Below are positions 11,348-23,124 of a stretch of DNA of 64,000 nt, piece by piece; position 1 is the first letter of the stretch; the number at the start of each line of letters is the position of its first letter. This stretch comes from JAWKRB01 sp041389885 (GTDB lineage Bacteria; Myxococcota_A; Polyangia; Polyangiales; Ga0077539), in the NCBI GenBank assembly GCA_041389885.1, contig JAWKRB010000031.1, positions 31,051 through 95,050 on the forward strand, in the 5' to 3' direction. The notes beneath the pieces are model-generated. The model was not told where the DNA came from. It ran no database searches and saw nothing but the letters and a program-made list of their open reading frames with translations. Both the position numbers and the translations under genes were made by a program.

Positions 11348-11385
11348 TTGACAACGCGGTGCGTCAAGATCACCTATGACGCACC
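11348..11385 (+). promoter_or_regulatory. Candidate promoter overlapped by a 9-bp palindromic operator
   Basis: TTGACA at 11348-11353 fits a sigma-70 -35 box, with a poor -10 candidate TATGAC at 11375-11380 (spacing 21, longer than usual). Over it lies a perfect inverted repeat, GGTGCGTCA (11358-11366), ten bases, TGACGCACC (11377-11385). A further half site TGACGCA occurs at 11287-11293. A dimeric repressor bound here would block the promoter of the gene at 11409. Confidence 0.5.
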
Positions 11386-11408
11386 ACGACAACGCGTGGG
11401 AGGACACG

Positions 11409-11912
11409 ATGCAGAACACAGAGCAGACGAACGTGAGCGGTCAGGGCATGTCGGCGGCGCGCCGCCGCGCGAGCGAGGTGCTCGTCCACGCGAGGGACGT
11501 GCTGGGCGTCTGGTCGACGACGCTCAAGGGCGCGACCGAGGTGGACCTGCGGGGGATGGTTCGGGCGATCCCCGACCAGGCCGAGGTTCAGCTCGACGCG
11601 CTCCTCGCGCGGGTCGGCCTGGCGCGCCTCGCCCGCATCGAGGCCGAGCGCGCCGCGAAGACCACGAGCGAGCCGATGGTGATGGACATCGCGGACGAGC
11701 TCGGCGCGCCGGAGCCCGTCGCGGTGAGCGCCCCCGAGCCCGTCGCGGAGAGCGCGCCGGAGACGGAGTCCGCCGAGGTCGTCGAGGTGCGCGCGTCGAA
11801 CACGGAGTCCGAGCCCGTCGAGGTCGTCGAGCCCTCAGCGCCCGCGGGCGCGTCCGCCTCGGGGACGGGCGCCGAGAGGCCCTCGAAGAAGGGCGCGCGA
11901 CGTCGGCGCTGA
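11409..11912 (+). CDS. Small protein with helical N-terminus and acidic repeat tail
   Basis: I place the start at 11409 because GGGAGGA lies about six bases before it; an in-frame ATG at 11376 falls inside the palindromic operator. The 167-residue product has a helical first half (ARRRASEVLVHARDVLGVWS, then DQAEVQLDALLARVGLARLAR) and a second half of Glu/Pro/Val/Ala repeats (APEPVAVSAPEPVAESAPE) ending in a basic tail, KKGARRRR. The layout resembles phasin-like or histone-like low-complexity proteins of myxobacteria, but I cannot assign a function. Expression is probably controlled through the operator just upstream. The convergent AAA+ gene ends 5 bases after its stop. Confidence 0.65.
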   Translation: MQNTEQTNVSGQGMSAARRRASEVLVHARDVLGVWSTTLKGATEVDLRGMVRAIPDQAEVQLDALLARVGLARLARIEAERAAKTTSEPMVMDIADELGAPEPVAVSAPEPVAESAPETESAEVVEVRASNTESEPVEVVEPSAPAGASASGTGAERPSKKGARRRR

Positions 11913-11917
11913 CGCGC

Positions 11918-14026
11918 TCAGTTCGCGAAGCCCAGCGGGCCGCGGCGGGCGTTGGGCTTGCCGCGGCTCTCGCGCTGGAGGGCCGCGAGCAGCTCACCCG
12001 CGTCGACCGCCGAGCCGAGCATCCCCGCCTGTCGTCGGATCGTCGCGAAGTCTCCCGGGGTGAGGTTCTCGAGGGCGTCGAGGCCCCGGCGGAGGGTCGA
12101 GACCCGGTCGGCCGGGAGCTCGTGGCCCAGGGACTTGAGCGTGCGCGCGAACAGCTCCCACCGCTGCTCGGGGCGCAGCGGCTCGAACTTGATCTTGAGC
12201 GTGAAGCGCCGGAGCGAGGCCTGATCGAGGTTCTCGAAGAGGTTCGTCGAGCAGATGAGCAGGCCGTCGAAGGCCTCCATCTGCATGAGCAGCTCGTTCA
12301 CCTGGGTCACCTCCCAGTGGTGAAACGCGCCGCGGCGGTCTTGAAAGAAGCTGTCGGCCTCGTCGATCAGCAGCATCGCGCCCTCGGCCCTTGCCTCGCG
12401 GAACATCTCCGCGATGTTGGCCTCGGTCTGCCCCACGAAGGGGCCGAGGATGTCAGACGCCCGCTTCACCAGGAGCCTGTGCCCGAGCCGCTGCGCGAGG
12501 TGGTGCGCGAAGGCCGTCTTGCCCGTGCCCGGCGGACCGTACAGGCAGATCGACCCCGTGAGCTTGCCTCGCAGCTCGAGGGCGCGGTGCTCGAGCGAGG
12601 TCACGATCGCGGCGAGGTCTTCGTTGCAGTTCAAGAACCGCAGGTCGTAGGTGTCGCTCTCGACGGGCGACGCCGGGCGCGCGGGCGCCTGCACCGCGAG
12701 GGCGTTGTGCAGGATCTTCGACACCGCGTGCTCGACCTCGTCAGGGCCCTCGAGCCCCGAGAGCCGCGCCACGCGCGCCGCGCGCTCGATGTGCGCGGGC
12801 GTGAGGCGCTCGTCGTTGGCCATGGTCGCCACCCACTGCGGGCGCACCGGGAGCCCGACGAGCTCCCGGTCGAGGATGCGGCGGCGCACGGGCTGGGGCG
12901 GCGTGCGCAGCTCGAGGATGAAGTCGAAGCGGCGGAGAAACGCCGCGTCCATCTGCCCCACCTCGTTCGAGAGCCAGAGGGTCGGCACGGCGTTGCCCTC
13001 CAGGAGCCGGTTGGTCCACCCCTTGTCGTCGCCCGAGCGCTTCTGCCGCCCGAAGAACGGGAAGTACCGATCGGGGAACACGTCTTCGATCTCGTCGAAG
13101 AGCACCAGGGTGTCTTGCCGCCGCGCGAGCATGCGCTGACACAGCTGGTACGCGCCGAAGCGCCCGTTGCCGCCGATCGCCGCGCCGTCTTCGGCCTCGA
13201 CGTTGACCTCGTAGAGCTGCGCGCCGAGCGTTCGGGCGACGCTGCGGGCCAGCTCGGTCTTGCCCGTGCCGGGGAGCCCGTAGACCAGCACGTTCACCCC
13301 CGTCGCCCCGGCGCGCAGCGCGCCCTGCAGAAAGCGACGGAGCAGGTCGACGTCGGCGCGGGCGTGCGGAAAGTCGTCGAGCGTCAGCTTCGCCGGGGGA
13401 GACTCGCGAAAGAAGTTGGCGAGGATGGCCTCGGGCGCGTCGTACTCGCCCAGGAGGATGTTCTCGAGGCCGTCCATCACCTCGAAGGGGTCGTCCCAGG
13501 TGCGGCGCACGTCGGAGGCCACCCGCACCAGCCCGGTGCTCGCGAGGGGCGCGGTGCGGCGCAGCGCGTCGCGCACGGCGTCTTCAGACAGGCCCAGCAC
13601 CACGGCGAGGAGCGTCTGCAGCCTGCGGAGCGAGAGACCCTCCAGCCGCTCGAAGCACGCCAGCAGCGGGCGGTGGTAATCGAGGATGATGGCGAACGCG
13701 AGCACGTCGCGCTCGGCCGGGGTGAGCGAGAGGAGCCCGCCCAGGGCGTCGACGTTGCGAAAGAGCACCGCGTCGCGCGACACCGTGTGGGTCTCGAGCT
13801 CGGCCACCCGCGCCCGCAGCCGCTCCCTGGCGCGGGTGAGCGAGGTCGACGCCGTGACGCCCTTCAGCCCGATCGCGTCGAGGGGGGAACGCTCCTCGGG
13901 CTCGGCGTGGAGGAACCACCGCAGGGTCTCGGTGTGCAGGAGCGCCCGCGCGGTCCAGAGCGTCGCGAGGTCGACGGGGATCTTCTTGCGTCGGGGGGAG
14001 GCGGGTCGGGTCGTCTTCACGGGCAT
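11918..14026 (-). CDS. Double AAA+ ATPase
   Basis: The 702-residue protein carries two AAA+ modules. The first has Walker A GLPGTGKTE (about residue 250) and Walker B LVLFDEIEDVF. The second has Walker A GPPGTGKTA (about 495), Walker B MLLIDEADSFF and a sensor region ICSTNLFENLDQASLRRF with the arginine-finger-like RR. The N-terminal ~200 residues are helical with no clear match. Such proteins remodel or unfold partner proteins using ATP; this one lacks a peptidase domain and a membrane segment. The ATG at 14026 (MPVKTTRPASPRRKK) is preferred to an upstream in-frame ATG because the extension shows no conservation-like pattern. No client is suggested by the neighbours. Confidence 0.8.
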   Translation of the reverse strand: MPVKTTRPASPRRKKIPVDLATLWTARALLHTETLRWFLHAEPEERSPLDAIGLKGVTASTSLTRARERLRARVAELETHTVSRDAVLFRNVDALGGLLSLTPAERDVLAFAIILDYHRPLLACFERLEGLSLRRLQTLLAVVLGLSEDAVRDALRRTAPLASTGLVRVASDVRRTWDDPFEVMDGLENILLGEYDAPEAILANFFRESPPAKLTLDDFPHARADVDLLRRFLQGALRAGATGVNVLVYGLPGTGKTELARSVARTLGAQLYEVNVEAEDGAAIGGNGRFGAYQLCQRMLARRQDTLVLFDEIEDVFPDRYFPFFGRQKRSGDDKGWTNRLLEGNAVPTLWLSNEVGQMDAAFLRRFDFILELRTPPQPVRRRILDRELVGLPVRPQWVATMANDERLTPAHIERAARVARLSGLEGPDEVEHAVSKILHNALAVQAPARPASPVESDTYDLRFLNCNEDLAAIVTSLEHRALELRGKLTGSICLYGPPGTGKTAFAHHLAQRLGHRLLVKRASDILGPFVGQTEANIAEMFREARAEGAMLLIDEADSFFQDRRGAFHHWEVTQVNELLMQMEAFDGLLICSTNLFENLDQASLRRFTLKIKFEPLRPEQRWELFARTLKSLGHELPADRVSTLRRGLDALENLTPGDFATIRRQAGMLGSAVDAGELLAALQRESRGKPNARRGPLGFAN

Positions 14027-14114
14027 CGTACGAGGGCGTTCATGCGCCGCCCTGACGCGCGACGCAACCGCCGAAGGACATTCCCAGGCCGCGCCCTTCT
14101 GCAAGCGTCGCGCG

Positions 14115-14501
14115 ATGCCTCCCCGACTCGACGCCCTCGGCATCGTCGCGAGCGACCTCTCCGAGGCGCTGCGCTTCTACCGCCTCCTCGGCCTCGACCT
14201 CCCCGAGAGCCCGGGCGACTCGCCCCACGTCGAGTGCGTGGGGCCCGGCGGGCTGCGGGTGATGTTCGACTCGCTGGAGCTGATCAGGTCGCTGGTCCCT
14301 GATTGGGAGCCGCCGAGGGGGCACCGCATGGGGCTGGCGTTTCTCTGCGACAGCGCGGCCGACGTCGACGCGACCTACGCCGCGGTCCTCGCCGCGGGCT
14401 TCGCCGGCGCCAGGGCGCCCTGGGACGCGTTCTGGGGCCAGCGCTACGCGCAGGTGCGCGACCCCGACGGCAACCTCGTCGACCTCTTCGCGCCGCTCTG
14501 A
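14115..14501 (+). CDS. VOC superfamily (glyoxalase/bleomycin resistance-like) protein
   Basis: This 128-residue protein is a single vicinal-oxygen-chelate unit. It starts MPPRLDALGIVASDLSEALR with FYRLLGLDLPESPG, the usual first beta-alpha-beta motif, and ends with WGQRYAQVRDPDGNLVDLFAPL, the standard closing motif whose acidic residue could bind metal. Family members include isomerases, dioxygenases and antibiotic-binding proteins, and the substrate cannot be told from the sequence. The second half keeps the A-D-V-D-A-T-Y-A helix typical of the second module. It is divergent from the double AAA+ gene with 88 bases between. Confidence 0.85.
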   Translation: MPPRLDALGIVASDLSEALRFYRLLGLDLPESPGDSPHVECVGPGGLRVMFDSLELIRSLVPDWEPPRGHRMGLAFLCDSAADVDATYAAVLAAGFAGARAPWDAFWGQRYAQVRDPDGNLVDLFAPL

Positions 14502-14508
14502 TCGGCGC

Positions 14509-16491
14509 TCACCCCGGGCGCTGAATGAGGTGGAGCACCTCGCCCGGCGCCGTGAGCCCCGCCGCGACCAGCTGACCCGCGTAGCGCGCGAGGTCATACA
14601 GCGATCCCTCGGCGCGGGCGGTGGCGCGGAGCGCGGTGACCTCGGGCTTGTGCACGATGGTCTCGCGCAGGGCGTCGGTCATGGTGAGCAGCTCGAAGAT
14701 CGCGACGCGGCCCTTGAAGCCCGTGCCCTGGCACTGCGAGCAGCCCGCGCCGCGCTGAAAGGTGTACGACACGCCCGGGGTGAGGGCCCCGAGGCGAAAG
14801 AAGGCGTCGACGAGCTGCGACGGGTACACGAAGGGCTCCGCGCAGGCGCCGCAGATGCGCCGCACGAGGCGCTGGTGCAGCACGCCCGCCACCGCCGCGG
14901 CCACGGCGTAGCGCTCGGCGCCGAGGTCGTCGAGGCGCACCACCGCCTCGGGGGCGCCGTTGGTGTGCACCGACGTGAGCACGAGGTGCCCGGTCATCGA
15001 CGCCTCGAGGGCGATGCGGAGGGTCTCCGCGTCGCGGGTCTCGCCCACGAGGATGACGTTCGGGTCCTGCCGCAGCAGCGCGCGGAGCACCGTCGCGAAG
15101 GTCACGCCGATCTCGGGCTGCACCTGGATCTGGGTGACGCCGTCGAGGTGGTACTCGATGGGGTCCTCGACGGTGATCACGTTGATCTCGGGACGGCGCC
15201 GGGCGGTGAGCGCGCTGTAGAGCGTGGTGGTCTTTCCGCTGCCCGTGGGGCCCGACACGAGCACGAGGCCCTGCGGCTGAAACGCGAGCTTCATGAACTC
15301 CGCGCGCATGTGCTCGAAGGGGAAGAGCTGCCGCGGGTCGGCGATGCCGCTCTCGCCGTCGAGCACGCGCATCACCACCTTCTCGCCGAGCTTCGAGGGC
15401 ATGGTCGAGACGCGCAGGTCGATGAGCCGCGCGCCGCTGCGGAACGAGATGCGGCCGTCTTGAGGTCGCCGCGTCTCGGTGATGTCGAGCTTCGCGAGGA
15501 GCTTCAGTCGGCTCACCAGCGGACGTCCGAACTCCGCGGGGAGAAAGTCTCCCTTGGGCTGCAGCGAGCCGTCGACGCGGTAGCGAATCAGCACGCCGCG
15601 GCGGTCGTGCTCCAGGTGGATGTCCGACGCCGAGAGGTTCAGCGCCGAGACGATCATCTCGTCGACGAGGGCCACCACCTGCGGCCCCGACGCCGCCGCG
15701 GGCGCCGTCGCGCCCCCCCGCGCCACGCGCACCTCGTCGTCCTCGAGGTACTGAATCGTCGGCGTCGAGGGCGCGCTGCTCGCGCGGGACGCGCCCGCTC
15801 GAGGCGCCTGCCTCGCCGCCTCTTGATCGAGGTGTTGGGTGAACTCGGCGCTGGAGATCGCGACGGGGCGAAACCTGTGGCCGGGGATCGTGCGCGCCAG
15901 CCCCTCGAGGGCGGTCATGTCGTAGGGGTCGACCATGCCCACGGTGAGCGTGCGGCCCGCCAGCTCGAGGGGGAGGATCTTCGCGCGGCGCAGCAGGCTG
16001 TCGGGGCCCAGCGACCAGAGCGTGGGGTCGAAGCGCCGCCCCGCGAGGCTCACGAAGGGCACCGCGCGCTCGCCCGCCTGCTTCGCGAGCTGCTCGGCCT
16101 GCCATTTCGCCAGGGCGGCGGCGAAGGGCGCCGACTGCCCCACGACGGCGTTGAAGACGTCAGCGGGGAGTCGATACACGGTCGAAGGCTCGAGGGCGAT
16201 CGCCGTCTCGGAGTGCGTCGAGGCGGTGAGCACCGCGCCGACGCCGACGCAGCTCGGCGGGTCGACGGTCTCGCTCAGCGTCGCCACCGCGCGGAGCTGG
16301 TGAAAGCGAAACAACCCGAGCGCGCCGCTGCCCAGGAGAAAGACCGCGTCGGCCCGCTCGCCCTGGCGCAGCAGCTCGACGCCGTGGACCACCGACATCT
16401 CGGTCATGCGCGACGAGACCTGCTCCCTCGCGTTCGCCGAGAGGACCTTGAAGAGGGGCGAGAGCGCGAGAAGTTCGGTGACAGGGGGCAT
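14509..16491 (-). CDS. GspE/PilB-type secretion ATPase with N-terminal cyclic-nucleotide-binding domain
   Basis: The 660-residue protein fuses a CNB-like module (about 5-130: SPLFKVLSANAREQVSS, then GVELLRQGERADAVFLLGSG) to an MshEN/GspE N-terminal domain (about 160-250) and a type II secretion/type IV pilus assembly ATPase. The ATPase has Walker A GPTGSGKTTT (about 412), the Asp box VEDPIEYHLDGV, Walker B LVGETRDAETL and two CxxC pairs (CGACAEPF, CSQCQGTGF) that bind zinc in this family. The start at 16491 follows AAGGAG by ten bases. The CNB part lacks an obvious classic phosphate-binding Arg motif, so cyclic nucleotide binding is not proven. No other secretion or pilus genes adjoin it. Confidence 0.85.
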   Translation of the reverse strand: MPPVTELLALSPLFKVLSANAREQVSSRMTEMSVVHGVELLRQGERADAVFLLGSGALGLFRFHQLRAVATLSETVDPPSCVGVGAVLTASTHSETAIALEPSTVYRLPADVFNAVVGQSAPFAAALAKWQAEQLAKQAGERAVPFVSLAGRRFDPTLWSLGPDSLLRRAKILPLELAGRTLTVGMVDPYDMTALEGLARTIPGHRFRPVAISSAEFTQHLDQEAARQAPRAGASRASSAPSTPTIQYLEDDEVRVARGGATAPAAASGPQVVALVDEMIVSALNLSASDIHLEHDRRGVLIRYRVDGSLQPKGDFLPAEFGRPLVSRLKLLAKLDITETRRPQDGRISFRSGARLIDLRVSTMPSKLGEKVVMRVLDGESGIADPRQLFPFEHMRAEFMKLAFQPQGLVLVSGPTGSGKTTTLYSALTARRRPEINVITVEDPIEYHLDGVTQIQVQPEIGVTFATVLRALLRQDPNVILVGETRDAETLRIALEASMTGHLVLTSVHTNGAPEAVVRLDDLGAERYAVAAAVAGVLHQRLVRRICGACAEPFVYPSQLVDAFFRLGALTPGVSYTFQRGAGCSQCQGTGFKGRVAIFELLTMTDALRETIVHKPEVTALRATARAEGSLYDLARYAGQLVAAGLTAPGEVLHLIQRPG

Positions 16492-16634
16492 CGGGGTGCG
16501 TCGCTCCTTCAGATCGCGGGCCCGATGTTTCGCGCCCGGCGTCGTCGGGTCAATGCCCATCGCGACCTGGCGCGTTCATGCCGCAGCGACGCGGCGTTGC
16601 TCGCGCGCCGGGCGGCGTGCCATCAGGGCGGAGC

Positions 16635-17528
16635 ATGGCCGCGCCCATCACGCTGTCGCGTCGATCCTCCTTCGCCTGGATCGTCGTGGCCTACGGATGC
16701 GCCCTGACCGTCGCGGCGACCGCCGCGGTGGCGATGGGCCCCGAGTCGCCCGCGTGGCAACGCGTCGCCGTCGCCGACCTCCTCGGGACGCTGACGATCT
16801 TCGGCTTCTCGTTCGCCCTCGACAACAGCAGCGTCTACGACCCGTACTGGAGCGTCGCGCCGGTCGTCGTCGCGGGCGGGATGCTCGTCGCCGCAGACGG
16901 CCCGCCCTCGCCCCGCGCCGCCCTCGCGTTCTGCGTCGTGCTCCTCTGGGGCGCGCGGCTCACCTGGAACTGGGCGCGGGGCTGGGGGGGCATGGCCCAC
17001 GAAGACTGGCGCTACGTCGACCTGCGGCGGCGCACCGGGCGTCTGTACTGGCTCGTGAGCCTCTTCGGGCTGCACCTCTTTCCCACCGGGCTCGTGCTGC
17101 TCGGCTGCCTGCCCCTCATCCACGCAATCGGTCAGGAGGGGCGCCCGCTCGGCCTCCTCGACGCGGCGGCCCTCGCGCTCGCCCTCGGGGGCGCCGCCCT
17201 CGAGGCCGTCGCCGACGAGCAGCTGCGACGGTTTCGCGCGCGCGGCGTCGAGGGCGAGACCCTCGCGTCGGGGCTCTGGGCGCACAGCCGACACCCGAAC
17301 TACCTCGGCGAGATCACCTTCTGGTGGGGGATCGCGCTGTTCGGCGCCGCGGCCCTGGGGGTCTCCGCCGCGGGATTCGTCGGCGCGGCGGCGGTGCACC
17401 TGCTCTTCGTGTTCGTCTCGGTGCCGATGCTCGACCGTCGGTCGATCTCGCGTCGGCCGGGGTACGCCGAGCACGCGAAGAAGGTCCCTGGGATCTTTCC
17501 TCGCCCTTGGCGTACGCGGTACGACTGA
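16635..17528 (+). CDS. DUF1295 / steroid 5-alpha-reductase-like membrane protein
   Basis: This 297-residue multi-pass membrane protein has the DUF1295 features: NSSVYDPYWSVAP near residue 70, WNWARGW and EDWRYVDLR in the middle, and the C-terminal signature LWAHSRHPNYLGEITFWWG followed by DRRSISRRPGYAEHAKKVPG. The HPNYLGE motif is shared with steroid 5-alpha reductases and isoprenylcysteine methyltransferases, where it contributes to NADPH or SAM binding. A reductase role on a lipid or steroid-like substrate is likely, but the substrate is unknown. The ATG at 16635 is taken because the 19 residues before it are basic and lack a membrane pattern. The kinase gene starts 7 bases after its stop. 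Confidence 0.85.
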   Translation: MAAPITLSRRSSFAWIVVAYGCALTVAATAAVAMGPESPAWQRVAVADLLGTLTIFGFSFALDNSSVYDPYWSVAPVVVAGGMLVAADGPPSPRAALAFCVVLLWGARLTWNWARGWGGMAHEDWRYVDLRRRTGRLYWLVSLFGLHLFPTGLVLLGCLPLIHAIGQEGRPLGLLDAAALALALGGAALEAVADEQLRRFRARGVEGETLASGLWAHSRHPNYLGEITFWWGIALFGAAALGVSAAGFVGAAAVHLLFVFVSVPMLDRRSISRRPGYAEHAKKVPGIFPRPWRTRYD

Positions 17529-17535
17529 CGGCTGG

Positions 17536-19110
<1,575 letters not shown>

Positions 19111-19119
19111 CCCGCGCGC

Positions 19120-20748
<1,629 letters not shown>

Positions 20749-20819
20749 GGTCGCCAGTGTATCCCCTCGGCGCCCTCGCGCGGGCGCGAAGGAGCTTGCC
20801 CGCGGCAGCTCCGGGTGAC

Positions 20820-22616
20820 ATGAACGACCCGGAAGAACGTATGAATTTCAACGACGCTCACGCCTGGTTGGAGGGTCGCGGCTACGCCGTGCGCTTCCGC
20901 GTCGAGTCGTGGGCGGAGTGCCTGGTGTCGGGCGACGGGGAGCGCTGGCTGGGCGTCGGCGTCACTGAGATCGACGCCCTGGTCGACGCCGTGTCGAAGA
21001 TGTTCCCGTCGCGCGCCGCGCGCGCGCTCTTCGACGACGCGCTCGCCGCGCTCGCCCCATCGCCCGAGCTCGCCGCGCCGCCCGCCGCCGGCCCCGTCGA
21101 AGAGCCCGCGCCGACCGACCCGGTCTCGTCCGAGGCCCCTGCGTCCGAAGCCCTTGCGCCGCAAGCACCTCCGCCGACGCCGCGGGCGCCGCCCCCGCGG
21201 CCGCTCGACGTCCGCGCCGACCCCTGGCTCGACGAGATCGACGAGCTGCTGAGCGAGATCTCCGCCCGCGAGGGCGCGCTCGCGATGTCGACGCCGGTGC
21301 GGCAGCGGCTGGTGATCACCGGGTGGATCGCCGACGCGCGCCGCGCGCAAGACGAGTTCCCCGAGGAGGAGCGCGTTCGCTCGATGGTGGCGCGGGTGGC
21401 GGCGCGGCTCTCGCGGCTCTGCCGCGTGTGGTGGTGCGGCTCGGTGCGCGCGCTGCAGGTCGATCGCCGCCCCGAGGCGGTGCTCTCTGAGCTGCCCTAT
21501 CGCTGCGACGCGCCGGCGCACCGCTGGGCCGACGTCGCCGAGCTCGCGTCGCAGATGCTCGACCGCATGGAGCGCGAAGACGCCGCCCACGGCCGCGACG
21601 ACTCTGGGTGGAGCGACGGCGGCGCGCTCTCGCCGCCCCCGGCCGACGCCGACGCGATGCTGCGCGAGGTCGTGGCGGGCATCGAGGCCATCGCGGGCTC
21701 GGCCGAGACCTTTCCGCCGCGCGAGAGCCCTGACGCGAAGCTCCTGGCGCGCTGGGTCGCGCGCCTGCGCTGGCTCCGCGGCGCGCTGGTCGACGGGGCG
21801 ATGTGGGCCTACGCCCTCGGGCGCTGCCGCCACTGGGCCGAGCGCGACCGGGTGAAGTACGCCGAGGCGGCGGCGCTCCTCGAGCCTTCGCACCGCCCCG
21901 ACGCGGCCTGGGCGACGATCTTCGCGTCGCAGGGCAAGGACCGCGAGCGCCGCAAGCTGGTCAAAGAGGTGCTCTCCTGCGCGCCCGCGGTGAAAGACCA
22001 CCCCGGCGCCCCGGTGCTCCTCGCGTGGCTGCAGCGCGCCCTCCCTCTGGCCGACACGCACCACCGGCAGATCGTCGAGCTGATGACGCCCTTTCGCGCG
22101 GAGCTCGCGGCGATGGACGCCTCGACGGTCGAGGGCTTTGACCGCAGGCTCCGCCGGCGCTTCAGCCTGCTCCAGCGCGACCTCGGCGCCGACGTCGCCG
22201 AGCTCCCCGAGGCCGCCGAGGCCCCGCAGGCCGAGCCGGCGGCCGCCGCCGAGGCGGTCGAGGCGGTCGAGTCGCCCTTTCTCCTGGCGGTGCGCGGCCG
22301 CACCCACGGGTCGCGGGCGCTGTTCATCAGCAACCGCAGCGACCCGATGCTGCAAGACCGCCTGCTGCGCGTGCTCGAGTTCTCGGAGCTCGACTGGTGC
22401 GAGGCGGACGTGAAGCGCACGCAGGCCGCGGAGCAGAAGGTCGCCGCCGGCGCGTACGATTTCGTGCTCGCGGCGACGGGCTTTCTCTCGCACAGCGTCG
22501 ACGGGCGCCTCGCGAAGGTCTGCCGCACGCACGAGGTCCCGTACGTGCGGGTCGAGCGGGGGCGGCCGATGACCTGCGTGCGGTCCCTCGCGCGCGACCT
22601 GGGCATTCGCGCCTGA
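20820..22616 (+). CDS. Large protein with C-terminal DUF2325-like domain
   Basis: The ~598-residue protein has an N-terminal ~70-residue region (HAWLEGRGYAVRFRVESWAE), a Pro/Ala-rich linker, a long helical middle with acidic and basic patches, and a C-terminal domain from about 510: RALFISNRSDPMLQDRLLR then YDFVLAATGFLSHSVDGRLAKVC. The last segment matches the DUF2325 pattern, which ends in F-I-S-H-S. DUF2325 has no established function, so I assign none. Start choice is between ATG 20820 and ATG 20841; the latter has GGAAG seven bases upstream. The gene is divergent from pruA with about 70 bases between. The helical middle could be TPR-like. Confidence 0.6.
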   Translation: MNDPEERMNFNDAHAWLEGRGYAVRFRVESWAECLVSGDGERWLGVGVTEIDALVDAVSKMFPSRAARALFDDALAALAPSPELAAPPAAGPVEEPAPTDPVSSEAPASEALAPQAPPPTPRAPPPRPLDVRADPWLDEIDELLSEISAREGALAMSTPVRQRLVITGWIADARRAQDEFPEEERVRSMVARVAARLSRLCRVWWCGSVRALQVDRRPEAVLSELPYRCDAPAHRWADVAELASQMLDRMEREDAAHGRDDSGWSDGGALSPPPADADAMLREVVAGIEAIAGSAETFPPRESPDAKLLARWVARLRWLRGALVDGAMWAYALGRCRHWAERDRVKYAEAAALLEPSHRPDAAWATIFASQGKDRERRKLVKEVLSCAPAVKDHPGAPVLLAWLQRALPLADTHHRQIVELMTPFRAELAAMDASTVEGFDRRLRRRFSLLQRDLGADVAELPEAAEAPQAEPAAAAEAVEAVESPFLLAVRGRTHGSRALFISNRSDPMLQDRLLRVLEFSELDWCEADVKRTQAAEQKVAAGAYDFVLAATGFLSHSVDGRLAKVCRTHEVPYVRVERGRPMTCVRSLARDLGIRA

Positions 22617-22639
22617 GCGCCCGTGCTACCACTCCCTGA

Positions 22640-23107
22640 ATGAGCGGATCCCCTCGAGGCGAGCGACCTCCTCCCCGCAGCGCCCTCGCCGAGCGCCACG
22701 GCCTCGACCCCTTCGCGCTGTTCTGCGCGTACTACCTCGGCATCACCGAGGACGACGGCTACGCGTTTCAGAACGTGCACCAGGTGGCGCGGCGCTTCGG
22801 CGTCTCCGCGGGGGTGATTCGCCAGTGCCTGCAGGAGCTGGAGATGGATCCAGATCGCTTGCTGCACAGCGACTACGACCTCGCGAGCGCGCAGGTCGAC
22901 GTAATGCACGTGCCCGAGGGGGTGTCGCGCACGGCCCTCGCGCGCGAGCACTGGGAGGCGCTCCGCGCGCGCCGCGAGCGGGGACGAGACTGGGCGAGGG
23001 AGCTCACGGCCGACGCCCGCGAGAACGAGAAGGTCTTCGGTCCGTCGCGGGCGGCGGCGGCGTCGAGCGGGGGCCGCGCGCCCCACGTCGATCGACGGCG
23101 TCGCTGA
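22640..23107 (+). CDS. Small HTH-like protein
   Basis: This 155-residue protein begins 23 bases after the DUF2325 gene, suggesting an operon. The core reads LDPFALFCAYYLGIT, then QNVHQVARRFGVSAGVIRQCLQELEMDPDRLL, in which the second part looks like a helix-turn-helix with the turn at FGVSAGV. It is followed by DLASAQVDVMHVPEGVSRTALAREHWEALRARRER, a helical stretch, and a basic low-complexity tail. I recall similar short proteins from myxobacteria but no assigned function. A DNA-binding role is suggested only by the HTH-like segment. Confidence 0.6.
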   Translation: MSGSPRGERPPPRSALAERHGLDPFALFCAYYLGITEDDGYAFQNVHQVARRFGVSAGVIRQCLQELEMDPDRLLHSDYDLASAQVDVMHVPEGVSRTALAREHWEALRARRERGRDWARELTADARENEKVFGPSRAAAASSGGRAPHVDRRRR

Positions 23108-23124
23108 AGCCGGCGCCGCGGGGA

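Noticed and set aside
11348..14302. 984-codon open frame on the plus strand opposite the double AAA+ gene
   Set aside because: High-GC antisense frames stay open by codon bias; no domain, signal or ribosome-binding site, while the minus strand has clear Walker motifs.
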